Of a DNA stretch of 64,000 bases, positions 52,013-62,201 are shown piece after piece. Made by a program: the position numbers and the translations under genes. The notes below the pieces were generated by a model that was not told where the DNA came from, did no database searches, and worked only from the letters and a program-made list of their open reading frames with translations. This stretch comes from Trissonchulus latispiculum (Eukaryota; Nematoda; Enoplea; Enoplida; Ironidae): positions 1-64,000 of the forward strand of contig JASAND010012930.1 of NCBI GenBank assembly GCA_030248195.1, written 5' to 3'. How positions within the stretch are numbered: position 1 is the first letter of the stretch; each line of letters opens with the position of its first letter.

Positions 52013-52400
52013 TGAGCTCGCTTTTTGTAAGATAGATAGGCCCGAGGTAAGCGCTTTCTATGTTTTTATTGACGTCAAGACAAATCTGAAAATTGTATAC
52101 CTCTGAAATGAAGGGGCAGTTCTTTGCTGTGGCAGTTATACAACTCCCTACCGAGCAGTCATAATACAGGTCTAGAAATTCATTAAACTGGTCTGGAAAG
52201 TAGTAAACAGATTGCCCTCCTTTGGAAATTCGTATCTTTCCGTCGGCCTGGTAGTCTAGGCGAAGCGGTTCCTTGCAGTTTCCGGGCCATAGCCAAATAT
52301 TCACCGAAACGCTAACTATAAAGGCTAAAGTCAGTAAAACGATGAAAACGCATTGTAGCATATCTTTGTTTGGACTCATTTTGAAGCGTCGTCTGAACAC
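51993..52400 (-). CDS. Polinton membrane protein, 135 aa
   Basis: First gene of the late block. It has a basic N-terminus, one membrane segment (about 15-35, CVFIVLLTLAFIVSVSVNIW) and a Cys-containing outer domain with several acidic and aromatic residues. No family is recognised. Its layout matches the 113-codon protein at the other end of the block. A second Met eight codons in could be the true start. Confidence 0.6.
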   Translation of the reverse strand: MFRRRFKMSPNKDMLQCVFIVLLTLAFIVSVSVNIWLWPGNCKEPLRLDYQADGKIRISKGGQSVYYFPDQFNEFLDLYYDCSVGSCITATAKNCPFISEVYNFQICLDVNKNIESAYLGPIYLTKSELNDLYSL

Positions 52401-53695
52401 TGGAATGAATAAGCGGTTTTGTTAACGTTGGTCAGAGATTGCTTTTATGCACTATTTTGTCTAGAACGGATTGTTTTCTGTCCCATGTTTGGTATTGTTC
52501 TATAGAGAATGCGGAGATAAGACTGATACTTTTTATTTCATTCAAATCCGATTAACGTAGCTAAAGTTGTAATCTTTTAAATAACCCTTTAATCTTTCTT
52601 TAATACATGTCTTATGTTAAAGGGGTAATTAATTTCTCCCAGTTTTCAAAATTCAGCTGTCAAACGGGACTACTGTCAAACTAGACCCTTTTTAAAACGC
52701 GCAGCTGCGCTTCAGTTGTAATGAAAATTAAACAGCTAATAACTCTAGCTAGGTAGGGCGCTATGCAAAAATTTTTGGTTAGCTAGGTAGATCTCGCTCT
52801 CTGCTTTCAGATGATATAAAAACATTGCACAAATCCTTACCTACGACTTGGTAGAGAGGCTAAAAGTTTTATTACAAAATATGAACTTGTTTAATGCCTA
52901 AAAGAAGTGTAACATTGTAAGCTTTATTTTAAGATGTATGTTTACTTTTCTGTTGGTTATTTCCTATCACATTGTAGCCCCTGTAATGCTCTATCTAACC
53001 GTGTTAAGTTTACCTCACTCCGATAAACGTAGCTAAAGTTATGATAAGTTAAAGTTATTAATAAATCGTATAGTTTATGCCTGTGTAAGTGTTTGCATGT
53101 CTCTCCCTTCATAGTAAGTCCAGTTTGTAGTAAAGTCCCAGCGTAAGTCTCTTTCTCTCCTTGCTGCTGTTGTAGCGTTGAAAGACTCAGCGTAAGACTC
53201 AAAGTGTGTACGACAGTGTGTGTTCTACTTTTTAGTCTGTCACCAGGCTGGTAAGTCAAGACCAAACAACGTAGAAAAGAACATCAATTTTATGAAACCT
53301 TCCCAAACAATGCAGCAGCCAGAACTTATTAAAAATCAGAGTGGAAGCATTATTGAAGGGTTTTCCTGGAAGATTACTTCTTTGGAGAATTAATATTTTC
53401 AAAATTTTTGGGCCCGGTCCGAAAGGCAAAAGGGTATCCTGTTCAAAAGACGCGTTCACAACACATTAACAAAGTTGAACAAAAACTATCAGAACTTGAA
53501 CAAACAGATAAACTGACGGAAACTTTTCAGGCCCCCTCTGCAGCACCAATGTGATAGGTTAACTTAGGGCCCCCTCAGATACCTGTCAAATTTGATTGAT
53601 GACCTGTCAGATTTGATGGATTACCCCCGCTGTCGGCACCTTTGATCTCTGCCCCCAGGGATTTGATAATTACCCCCTTAGGGCATCTGAAAAAG
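52401..53695. other. Divergent intergenic region of the Polinton
   Basis: About 1.3 kb between the two gene blocks. It contains a repeated word, ACGTAGCTAAAGTT (about 52,556 and 53,026), and a GCATAAAAGCAATC motif on the minus strand (52,440-52,455). A 102-codon minus frame (52957-53265) has no recognised feature and I do not call it. Confidence 0.5.
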
Positions 53696-53704
53696 TATAT
53701 AAGG
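53696..53704 (+). promoter_or_regulatory. TATA box of the polymerase block
   Basis: TATATAAGG lies about 470 bases upstream of the zinc-finger ATG on the same strand, in a GC-richer patch. It matches the eukaryotic TATA consensus and is followed by the motif array at 53.8-54.15 kb, which would form the leader. Confidence 0.55.
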
Positions 53705-53803
53705 CCGCAAAAATCGGGTACCCCGTCAGTCGGACTCTGTCACTCGTCGCGAGCGGTCGGTTCTAAAAGTGCTCTCTCAAGGCTACGATCTTCCGAATCT
53801 GAA

Positions 53804-54143
53804 GTACATAAAAACGCAGTTTATTCTAACTTGAGGTTTATACATAAAAGAGGAAAGTTATTCAAATTATTCTAAAGTACATAAAAGCGGAAAGTTAATA
53901 AAAGTACATATAAACGGTAAAATACATATAAACAGGAAATCTTGAAAAGGACATATAAACGGGAAAGTACATATAAACAGGAAATTACGTAATACATATA
54001 AACACTGTTTGATTAATAGTTCATATAAACACAAAGTTAATAAAAACAGGAAAAGTTAATAAAAGGAGTCATAACTTTCAGAGTAATAAAAACGGTTAAT
54101 AAAAGCAAGAATACATATAAACTCTAAAGTACATATAAACGGC
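53804..54143 (+). promoter_or_regulatory. Array of about 15 ACATATAAACGG-type motifs
   Basis: Variants of ACATATAAACGG and TTAATAAAAACGG recur every 15-35 bases up to 30 bases before the zinc-finger ATG, often followed by AAAGT. Related TCAATAAAAACG words appear on the minus strand ahead of late genes. They could be element-specific promoter or replication motifs. The function is inferred. Confidence 0.55.
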
Positions 54144-54173
54144 TGATTAATTTTTAATCTTTTAATTTTAATT

Positions 54174-55265
54174 ATGGCTTCGATTTCCCAGTTGAATGCG
54201 GCCATTGAAACGGGTGTTTGGAAGGGAAACCCGATGATTACCCAGGGCCTAAGAGACCAAGCCATCTCCCTAATTAAAACTAAGTGGGATGGTAAAACTG
54301 TAATCGGGACCGACGAATTTTGGACCTATGCCCAATCCCTTCCTGAGAACCTTCCTTCCCGTTCTGCCAGCACTTCCCACTCCTGCCCCACATGTAATGA
54401 GTCTTTCCCCAATTTGGCCGAGCTTAAAAAGCACAAGGCAACCCATTCTTCCAGACCCTTATTCCATTGCCCGAAGTGTGAGAAGTCATTCACCGAAAAA
54501 CATAATATGACCCGACATTTCAAAAAATTCCACCCCGACGAACCTTCTTCATATGAGTGCCGGAAATGCGGGTTCAAGTATAGAACATATAAGGGCTATC
54601 AGGGACACTTGAGAACTCACAGAGAAGCCCCAAAGATTCAGGACCCCCAGACCCTTAGACAAACCCACTTCTCCAGCCTTCCAACAGAGGACGCTCCCAA
54701 ACTGACCAGAAGCATAGTAAAGGACCTTCCCGAGGACTTAGCCCAAATTTACAGGGAACACTGGAGCAGGATTAGAACTCGCTACTTTATTTCCTCTGGG
54801 ATTCAAAATAGATATAATTTTAGAATAGATAGTGCATCTCAGATTAAGGACCTGGTTAAGATTATCTTCAAACTTCAAAGGTGGCAGTTCAAATTTAATT
54901 TATCTTTTGGATTCGTCCTCAGGAATATTGAAGACGGGGAGCTGAGATACTATTACCCATCCGGAAATAACCGGTATTTCGACGAACCAATTCACATCTC
55001 GAATGAAGGAGATCTAGGAAAAATTTACTACGAGTTAGACAAAGGGGACATCCTAGAATGGATTAGACAACAGCGCCCTAATACGAAGTGGACAGTTCTG
55101 GAAATTACAAATGTCTGTTTTTATATTAATAAGTTGATCTCCTATCCAGTGGGTGAGGCTAGGTATCTTCCTGATTACGTGAAAAATAACCGAGGTCTCA
55201 ATGCGTTGGTCACTAATAAAAATACAGGCCGTACCAAGATGAAAAGTGTTTATTTAGATGCTTAG
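54174..55265 (+). CDS. C2H2 zinc-finger ORF upstream of polymerase (probably its N-terminal part)
   Basis: 363 codons. Three C2H2 fingers lie at about 71-91, 99-120 and 129-149 (CPTC...KKHKATH, CPKC...TRHFKKFH, CRKC...GHLRTH). A region matching the N-terminal part of Polinton polymerases follows (about 190-350). The stop at 55263-55265 falls inside the open frame of the polymerase, which runs from 55220 in the -1 frame. It may be a separate DNA-binding protein or the front of a frameshifted polymerase. Confidence 0.65.
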   Translation: MASISQLNAAIETGVWKGNPMITQGLRDQAISLIKTKWDGKTVIGTDEFWTYAQSLPENLPSRSASTSHSCPTCNESFPNLAELKKHKATHSSRPLFHCPKCEKSFTEKHNMTRHFKKFHPDEPSSYECRKCGFKYRTYKGYQGHLRTHREAPKIQDPQTLRQTHFSSLPTEDAPKLTRSIVKDLPEDLAQIYREHWSRIRTRYFISSGIQNRYNFRIDSASQIKDLVKIIFKLQRWQFKFNLSFGFVLRNIEDGELRYYYPSGNNRYFDEPIHISNEGDLGKIYYELDKGDILEWIRQQRPNTKWTVLEITNVCFYINKLISYPVGEARYLPDYVKNNRGLNALVTNKNTGRTKMKSVYLDA

Positions 55266-55285
55266 CTCTAGGTCTTGGATCCAAA

Positions 55286-58200
55286 TTGAGTGCATTAGAG
55301 GAAAAAACAAAAGAACTAATTAATCAATGGGTACAACCTGGAGAAGAGTTTAATGGGGTCTGCCTTGAGGATTTGGATGAAGTCGAGGAAAAGTTTGATA
55401 TAGAAATTACGGTTTACGAGTTGGGTCCTACAGTTGAGGAAGCCGATGAGGAACCGGAAGATCTCAACGAACTTTTAATTAGAAACCACGAAAGAGATCA
55501 AGAAGTTGCAGATGTCGCGGCCAAACTTGTTCGACGCCCTTTAGGAAAACGGTCCAGGAAAATGGCCATTAACATTTACGAAAATCATTTCTCCTTTATT
55601 AAGAATTTAAATAAATTCACCCTAACTTGGAAATGTTCAAATTGTGACAAGTTATTTCATCATCACGGCAAGTTTATTAAACATTCAAAAAGCTGTGAGA
55701 AAGGCATCAAGCATATCTTCCCTGGGGGAGGAGTTGGCCCTAGTAAATCTATCCTGCAAAAAATAAACGAATTAGGAATTCCGGTGCCAGAATGGTACTA
55801 TCCCTTCAGAATTGCCTACGATTTCGAGTGCATGTTCAAGCCAACTGATAAGAAAAGTGGACCCAAATTGATTTACGAACAGGAACTCATTCCAGCTTCA
55901 GTATCTATAGCCTCAAATGTCCCTGGGTATGAGAATCCAAACTGCCTAATAACTACTGGGGATCCTTATGAGTTAGTGGTCCGAATGAAGGACTATATGG
56001 AAGAGATAGCCGATAAGGCCTATGAACTTCTAAGGGAAATTTATGAGCCCACTCTTACCGGATTAGCCCAGTACGAAAAACTTCTAACCGAATTCGAAGA
56101 ATGGCTTAAGGCAGTTCCAACTCTAGGATTCAATTCTGGAAAATTCGATATGAACCTTATAAAATGTTGTTTAATTACAAATTTGCTCCTGAATGGCCAA
56201 GACATCAATTATACTGTAAAAAAGAATAACAACTACATGGCCCTCTCTACCCCAAAATTGTACTTCCTTGATATTACTAACTACCTTGCCGCTGGTACAT
56301 CATACAAAAAGTGGCTAAAGGGATTCAAAATTGAGGATCAAAAAGGTGCCTTCCCCTATGAAGCCTTCACTTCCCTTGAATTTCTTGACAAAGGATTTCC
56401 CCACCGTGACCTCTACTACTCAACTTTGAAACAACAAGAAATTTCAGATGAGGACTTCACAGCCGTTGTCGCAGCCTGGAGGAAATACAAGTTTAAAACT
56501 GTAAGGGATCTCCTAATCTGGTACAATAATTTAGATGTAAGGCCCTTCCTTCAAGCAACAGAGAAAATGGTAGAATTCTGGAAAACTATGGGAATTGACA
56601 TGTTCAAAAGTGGGGCTATCTCTCTTCCTGGTCTGGCTTACAAACACATGATGAACAAAATTCCTAAACACACGATCCTTCCCCTTTTCAGTAGATTCTC
56701 TCAAAATTGGCATAAATTAATAAAAGATAATATAGTCGGGGGTCCTAGTTTGGTATTCCATAGATATCATGAAGCCGGGGTTACCGAAATTACAAATGGG
56801 TTTAAAGTTGCCCAAATTTTCGGATTCGACGCCAATGCCTTATACCTCTGGTGCACAATGCAAGAAATGCCCACTGGATTGTATGCCGAATGGAAGCCCA
56901 CAGAAGATGGGAAATTCAAGAGATGGCTACAAAGAGGCAGGAAAGAAGCAATGTGGCTAGAGTATATGGCAAAAGCAATGGGAGTTACAGTTGAGCATGC
57001 TTACAATGGGGGACAAAAAAGAGTAGGTAAATCTAAAGTAGATGGGTGGGTTTCGGAAAAGAATCTAGTTTTACAATTTCATGGGTGCTATTTCCACGGG
57101 CACGGCTGCCAATTGGATAGGAATCAAGATCCGGAAGATAGAACGAAGAGAAGGGAAAGAACCGAAAGAGTCTCCCAGACAATTAAAGATGGAGGTTTCG
57201 ATATGATTGAAAAATGGGAATGCGAATTTGATAAAGAACTAAAAGAATCCCCAGATATGCAACAATTCATGGAAGAACACTTCAATCTCCCCAAGAAACG
57301 ATCTGTCCTTACTTTCGCCCAACTAGTTACCCAAATTCAGGCTAATAGACTTTTCGGACTAGTTGAGGTGGATATAGAGGTACCCGAGGACAAAAAGGAA
57401 TATTTTGCGGAGATGACCCCTATTTTCAAAAATGTAGAAATTTCTAAGAAAGACATTGGAGATCACATGAAAACGTTTTGCGATTTGAATGACCTTATGA
57501 ATCAACCTAGAAGGGGTCTAATTGGAAGCTACTTTGGAAAGAAAATCCTTCTAGCTACTCCTCTAATTAAGTGGTATCTCAAGCACGGACTCAAAATTAC
57601 TAAAATTCACCAAGCAATAGAGTTCAAACCTAAGGCATGTTTCAAAGAACTGGGAGATGAAGTTACTTACCATCGTTCTGCAGCCGACTCCGATCCGGAT
57701 CTAGCACTCAAAGGGGAAATGTTTAAACTTTTAGGGAATTCCTATTATGGTCGGACAATTACAAACCTAGAAAAACACCAGGATGTAAAATATTGTCAAA
57801 GATCAGGGGCTAGTAGAGAAGTCAATGGGTGGAGATTCAGAAGGTTGAATGATTTAGGAAGCGGGATTTATGAGGTTCAGTCAGCAAAGTCCAAAATTGT
57901 TTACCGACTTCCGGAATTAGTGGGGTTCTTCGTATATCAATACGCCAAACTTAGGATGCTTCAGTTCTATTACGATTGCCTTAAACCAAATTTGTGGCCC
58001 GAAACTTTCCAATTGTGTCAAATGGACACCGACTCCCTCTATTTTGCCTGCTCCTCCAAAAACTTAAGTGATTGTGTCCCTATTGTAAACGAACAGAGAT
58101 GGAAAAAGGCTCTCAAAGATTTCTTTGTTCTAGACCCTAGCCAGAAAAGAATACCTGGACTGTTCAAAGAAGAATGGACAGGAGATGGTATAATAGCCCT

Positions 58201-58462
58201 CTGTAGCAAAACCTATCTCGCATGGGGAAAGACAAATAAAGTCTCCCACAAGGGTGTAAGCAAGACCCTAAATAAATATGACCCTGAAGATTTCAAAGAA
58301 GTCTTAGAAACGGGAAATACAATATCTGGGGAAAATCGGGGGTTCCTACATCCAGACAATAAAACTATTAAGTACCATCAAATTAAGGATGCCCTATCCT
58401 ATGTCTACCCAAAAAGAAAGGTACTTGCAGATGGGGTGAGTACGGTGCCCTTAGATATATAG
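55286..58462 (+). CDS. POLB: Protein-primed family B DNA polymerase
   Basis: 1058 codons from the first non-ATG start; the frame is open from 55220 and its first ATG is at 55562. A Cys/His pair region (CSNC...HSKSC) lies near 117-137. Exonuclease motifs are DFE (179-181) and NSGKFDMNL (about 280). Polymerase motif A is FDANALYLW (about 514), motif B is KLLGNSYYG (about 813) and motif C is MDTDSLYF (about 913). SKTYLAWG follows near the C-terminus. The catalytic Asp residues are present. It would replicate the element by protein priming at the terminal repeats. With no ATG before conserved sequence, expression probably needs fusion to the upstream frame. Confidence 0.85.
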   Translation: MSALEEKTKELINQWVQPGEEFNGVCLEDLDEVEEKFDIEITVYELGPTVEEADEEPEDLNELLIRNHERDQEVADVAAKLVRRPLGKRSRKMAINIYENHFSFIKNLNKFTLTWKCSNCDKLFHHHGKFIKHSKSCEKGIKHIFPGGGVGPSKSILQKINELGIPVPEWYYPFRIAYDFECMFKPTDKKSGPKLIYEQELIPASVSIASNVPGYENPNCLITTGDPYELVVRMKDYMEEIADKAYELLREIYEPTLTGLAQYEKLLTEFEEWLKAVPTLGFNSGKFDMNLIKCCLITNLLLNGQDINYTVKKNNNYMALSTPKLYFLDITNYLAAGTSYKKWLKGFKIEDQKGAFPYEAFTSLEFLDKGFPHRDLYYSTLKQQEISDEDFTAVVAAWRKYKFKTVRDLLIWYNNLDVRPFLQATEKMVEFWKTMGIDMFKSGAISLPGLAYKHMMNKIPKHTILPLFSRFSQNWHKLIKDNIVGGPSLVFHRYHEAGVTEITNGFKVAQIFGFDANALYLWCTMQEMPTGLYAEWKPTEDGKFKRWLQRGRKEAMWLEYMAKAMGVTVEHAYNGGQKRVGKSKVDGWVSEKNLVLQFHGCYFHGHGCQLDRNQDPEDRTKRRERTERVSQTIKDGGFDMIEKWECEFDKELKESPDMQQFMEEHFNLPKKRSVLTFAQLVTQIQANRLFGLVEVDIEVPEDKKEYFAEMTPIFKNVEISKKDIGDHMKTFCDLNDLMNQPRRGLIGSYFGKKILLATPLIKWYLKHGLKITKIHQAIEFKPKACFKELGDEVTYHRSAADSDPDLALKGEMFKLLGNSYYGRTITNLEKHQDVKYCQRSGASREVNGWRFRRLNDLGSGIYEVQSAKSKIVYRLPELVGFFVYQYAKLRMLQFYYDCLKPNLWPETFQLCQMDTDSLYFACSSKNLSDCVPIVNEQRWKKALKDFFVLDPSQKRIPGLFKEEWTGDGIIALCSKTYLAWGKTNKVSHKGVSKTLNKYDPEDFKEVLETGNTISGENRGFLHPDNKTIKYHQIKDALSYVYPKRKVLADGVSTVPLDI

Positions 58463-58482
58463 AATTGTTGTACTTGTTTTAT

Positions 58483-58801
58483 CCCAACAGCCCTCTTAAG
58501 GGCTAAATGTATATACTGTATATATGTATGTTGTATATAAATGCTTGTATATAAACAAAAATTGAAAAAAATAAAAAATTAAAAACCCAAAAAATCCACT
58601 AATGGGCCGACGCCGGGTCCCAAGCCCCGGGGGAAGAACACAGAGGGGTGGTAAAGAAGGGACAAGAGTGAAGAACACAAGGAAAAGAAGGCGAAAGGGT
58701 AGTGACGTCATACAGTACAAACCTATGCTCAAGGGGCTAAGGGAGTGGGAGGAAAAATTTGGGATTGGGATTGCGGCTCGAAATGGCCCTACTATACTAC
58801 T
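58483..58801 (-). repeat. Right terminal inverted repeat of the Polinton
   Basis: Reverse complement of the left end (44490-44868), beginning 21 bases after the polymerase stop. The outer ACTATACTACT end is exact. The middle has a TATATA-rich replacement. Confidence 0.85.
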
Positions 58802-58847
58802 CATGGTGCATAGTCCCTAACGGGCATGATGGTAGCTTTAATGAGAC

Positions 58848-59455
58848 CAGGGGTCAGTTTCATAAAAGTTTTTTCCTACTTGACTGGACAACTAGACTCT
58901 GCTAGTTGTCGAGTCAAGTAGCAAATGTGTTTCATAAATGTTTTTCAGTCGAGCTTGCACTCGCCCTGGAGCTGCTAGTCTAGTAGATAGTCAAGTGCGA
59001 GTAGATATAACAGCTGCCTGCTAGCACCTGCTTCATAAAACTTCGGCTATTGCAGGCTATTCCGCTAGTAGCAGCTGTCTAGTTCTCTAGTGAATTTTGA
59101 CTAGAGAACATTCAGAAAATCTGCTATAACTTTTGTGATTTTAAAACATTTGTTTGGAATTTATTATAACAGGACGTGAAATATGTTCTTAGTAATGTCC
59201 TGAAAATTTGAATGGTTTTCTGGAGAAAAAGAAAAGATAAAAGAATTCTCATCATTCTTAGTAAAACGGAGTCTAGCATACTTGGAACTCGCACTCGCAG
59301 TGCTAGTGCTAGTAGTTGCAGCAGAATCGTAACTGAACTTTGTCGAGTTCCTAAAAAGTTTTATGAAACACTTGCACTTCGAACTCGCACTAGGCTTGCG
59401 AGTACTAGCATGCTAGTATTCGCCTGCTGGCAAAAGTTTTATGAAACTGCCCCCT
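58848..59455. mobile_element. MITE with CAGGGG-CAGTTTCATAAAA inverted ends
   Basis: The left end CAGGGGTCAGTTTCATAAAA and the inverted right end CAGGGGGCAGTTTCATAAAA match with one difference. Interior CTAGTAGTGCTAG-like words recur on both sides. No target duplication was found (AATGAGAC versus GGTGTTTC), so the superfamily is uncertain; hAT-like ends are suggested by CAGGGG. Confidence 0.7.
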
Positions 59456-59954
59456 GGGTGTTTCGGTAGAAGCCAATTTACCCATTTTGTGAGATTTTCC
59501 CCTGTTTCCCTCCGATAAATTTTAAATCTACGTCCGAAACTTGCTTCAGAATAGGCTCGATCTCGAAGCTTAGGTAGACCCCATCCTTTTGTCCTTCCTA
59601 GGGCGCCCGTGTTAGTAGCTGGGTAGTCAGCCGTACTTGAGTATTTTTACGTACGAATACGAGTGTTACTCAGGGTGGGATTTTGGCCTTATAATATGTT
59701 TTGCTACTCCTCTAAACGACAGAAAGATAAAAAAACGACTCTCAGGTTTTACTTCATGTAAAATCTAGCTAATATTTTGTAATTACACGAGCATAAAATA
59801 CATGTCGTATGTACACACCAATAGGGAACCCATTTTAACCCATTTTAGGAGCAATTTCGAGAACTCTTGTGGGCGACTTCGCCGAGGGGAAAGTATTTAC
59901 CCCCTCCCTTCCCCTTCCCCCTAGTTCCCTAGTCTATTACTTCTATGTATTCCC
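59456..59954. other. No gene recognised
   Basis: Sequence between the MITE and the truncated retrotransposon. Nothing can be supported. Confidence 0.4.
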
Positions 59955-61741
59955 TTGCAACTTCTTTTCCAAAAATCTTTTGAGGAGGGGGATATTCCTG
60001 ATGATTGGAAACTAGCTAATGTAGTTCCCATTTACAAGGGGAAGGGCAGCCGAACCGCCGCTGTGAATTATAGACCTGTTAGCTTAACTTGTATTTGCTG
60101 CAAGCTCATGGAGCGTATTTTGCGTAACTGTTTGTATGATTATTTTTGTTCAACCGGGTTTTTGTCTAAGACTCAGCATGGATTTATGTCTGGGAGGTCA
60201 ACACAAACACAGTTGCTCAGCTGTGTACATGATTGGGTTATGTCCATAGGATAACGTGGGGGGGAATGGGGGGGGTGCAGACCCCCCCCAGACCGACAAA
60301 AAACGGGTAGACCCCCTCAGCAAAAAGGAAAAAAGGGCAGACCCTCTCGTCTAGAAAGGAAAAAAGGGTAGACCCCTGAGCGGCTTTTACCAAAAATAAG
60401 TAATTTTTTTGCAATTTTTAGCTATTTTTAAGAAATTTTTTAAAAAAATCGCTAAAAATTGCCATTTTTCACTAATTTTTTGTCAAAAACGTTAAAAATT
60501 CTCAATTTTTACCAATTTCGGGGCGGACCTCCATAAAATTTAGGATTTTTTCAGGGGTAGACCCTTCGCCGACGTCGGGGTAGACCCCCCCCCAGAATCG
60601 GACCCCGTGTTAATGTATGGTTATGTCTATTGATGAAAAAGTTCCCGTGGATGTAGTTTACATTGATATCAGCAAGGCGTTTGACACCGTTAGTCACTGT
60701 AAATTGTTGTACAAATTACGTAAATATAGGATTCCCCCTAAGTTTCTGAAGTGGATTGAATGTTTTTTGTCAGGCCGTTCTCAAACTGTTACTGTAAACG
60801 GGGTTAGTTCTATGTCATCTAGTGTTATAAGTGGCGTCCCCCAAGGAAGTGTACTGGGACCTCTTCTTTTCCTAATTTATATCAATGATTTAGTAAATCG
60901 TGTCATGTCCAGTACTGTCAAAATATACGCCGATGACACAAAATTGTATCTCCCATGCAAATTTGACTCAGATAACGGAAGCTTGCTACGTGATATCGAA
61001 AACGTCTTTAACTGGGCCAATGAAAACCAATTAAAAATAGCCCTTGAGAAATGTGTTCTTATGCATTTTGGTTTTAATAATCCCCATCACGTTTATACCG
61101 TCGAAAATGTAACTCTACCAGCAGTTGAAACATTTAAAGATCTTGGAGTGCTGATGGATAACAAGCTTAGTTTTTCGGAGCAGTGTGCATCTGTTAGTGT
61201 TAAAGCCTCTACCCGTGCGAACCTCATTTTTAAAGCTTTTAAGACCCGGGACCGGGATTTTCTTAAGGCTATGTTTATTACCTATGTTAGGCCTGTGCTC
61301 GAATATGATTCTGTTGTTTGGTCTCCTTTTCTGCTTAAGGACATTAATATTTTGGAAAATGTCCAGAGGCGCTTTACGACGAGAGTCCCTGGCTTGAGTA
61401 CTAAATCTTACTCCCAACGTCTTGAAATTTTGGGTTTAGAATCGCTCGAGTTACGTCGTGTGAAAGCAGTTTTATGTCAATGTTTTCGTATTGTTAAAGG
61501 AATTGATAAGGTTAATTTTTCTGACTATTTAATGTATAGGGATGATACCGATATGAGAGGTCATACTCTAATGCTACAACCAGCGTTTTCACGCAGAAAC
61601 GAAAAAAAGAACTTTTTCAGTAATAGGGTTGTAAATGTTTGGAATTCTCTCCCCAATGAGTGCGTGACTACTGAAACACTAGCCTCCTTTAAACGTAAGT
61701 TGGAAGGACTCAACCTGAGCGCATTCTGCAAGATCGCTTGA
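59955..61741 (+). mobile_element. 5'-truncated non-LTR retrotransposon (LINE), split by an insertion
   Basis: The reverse-transcriptase frame runs in two parts (59955-60254 and 60617-61741). First part: VVPIYKGKG, NYRPVSLT, FLSKTQHGFMSGRST. Second part: YIDISKAFDTVSH, GVPQGSVLGPLLFLIYINDL, YADDTKLYL (catalytic DD), ending with WNSLPNEC and a stop. These are Jockey/CR1/RTE-group LINE motifs. The endonuclease and ORF1 are missing upstream, as usual for 5'-truncated copies. No poly(A) tail is obvious; TTTGTTTATTTGTTTG at 61,905-61,925 may be near the 3' end. Confidence 0.8.
60252..60612. mobile_element. Small insertion splitting the LINE reverse transcriptase
   Basis: A 361-bp segment with near-inverted ends (TAACGTGGGG and the complement of CCCCGTGTTA) and internal GGGTAGACCCC repeats interrupts the frame between WVMSI and the same residues repeated. 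A GGTTATGTCYAT word lies just outside both ends and may be an imperfect target duplication. It encodes nothing. Confidence 0.65.
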
Positions 61742-62201
61742 TATGCTTTAATTATATAGATACGTATATTGTACTTTTGTTATCTTCTATGTATTATGGA
61801 ATCACGTAAGCAGTTGTTTGTGCAACTCTGTGAATATCCTGTTCAGTAAAGCGTTTTATTTTTTGTACGACTGTACTTGTGCTTGCTTTGTTTGCTGAAT
61901 AAACCAGTTTGTTTATTTGTTTGTTATCTGTGATTGCAGAGGATTAAATCATTTCAGGCTGTCCGTATTGAAAGTTGCCTGTTTGCGCTTTTGCACTGAA
62001 TTGTTTTTGTTCAGCATTTTAAAACGGTTTTATGTCAAACAGTTAAAGTTAATATTTAAGGCCGGGAAAACAATCTGTAGTCAGGAGAATAGAAAATAGC
62101 ATCAATGCCGGGAACCAAACAGAAATGGAACAATGTATAAGACAAATTTAAACATTGATTAAGATGACACTACTTGAATGGGAGGGACTGTATAAGCTTA
62201 C
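61742..62201. other. No gene recognised
   Basis: 3' flank of the LINE and the intron or 3' region of the DPF-motif gene. No exon is visible. Confidence 0.4.

Larger units (their letters stand above)
44490..58801. mobile_element. Polinton/Maverick (adintovirus-like) element, 14.3 kb
   Basis: The inverted ends start AGTAGTATAGTAGGGCC on both sides. The content is the Polinton core set: protein-primed DNA polymerase B, retroviral-type integrase, packaging ATPase, adenain-like protease, hexon-like and penton-like capsid proteins and conserved small proteins. Minus-strand late genes and a plus-strand polymerase block diverge from about 52.4-54.2 kb. The flanking six bases (TGTAGT left, CATGGT right) do not match, so the usual target duplication is absent. 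Nearly all frames are intact, so this is a young copy or integrated virus. Confidence 0.92.

Noticed and set aside
52957..53265. 102-codon minus frame in the Polinton intergenic region
   Set aside because: Low-complexity composition (Leu/Ser/Thr, Gln run), no family resemblance and no promoter motif in the right orientation.
58602..58820. Frames over the right and left Polinton terminal repeats
   Set aside because: They are mirror images of each other in the inverted repeats and carry no motif.
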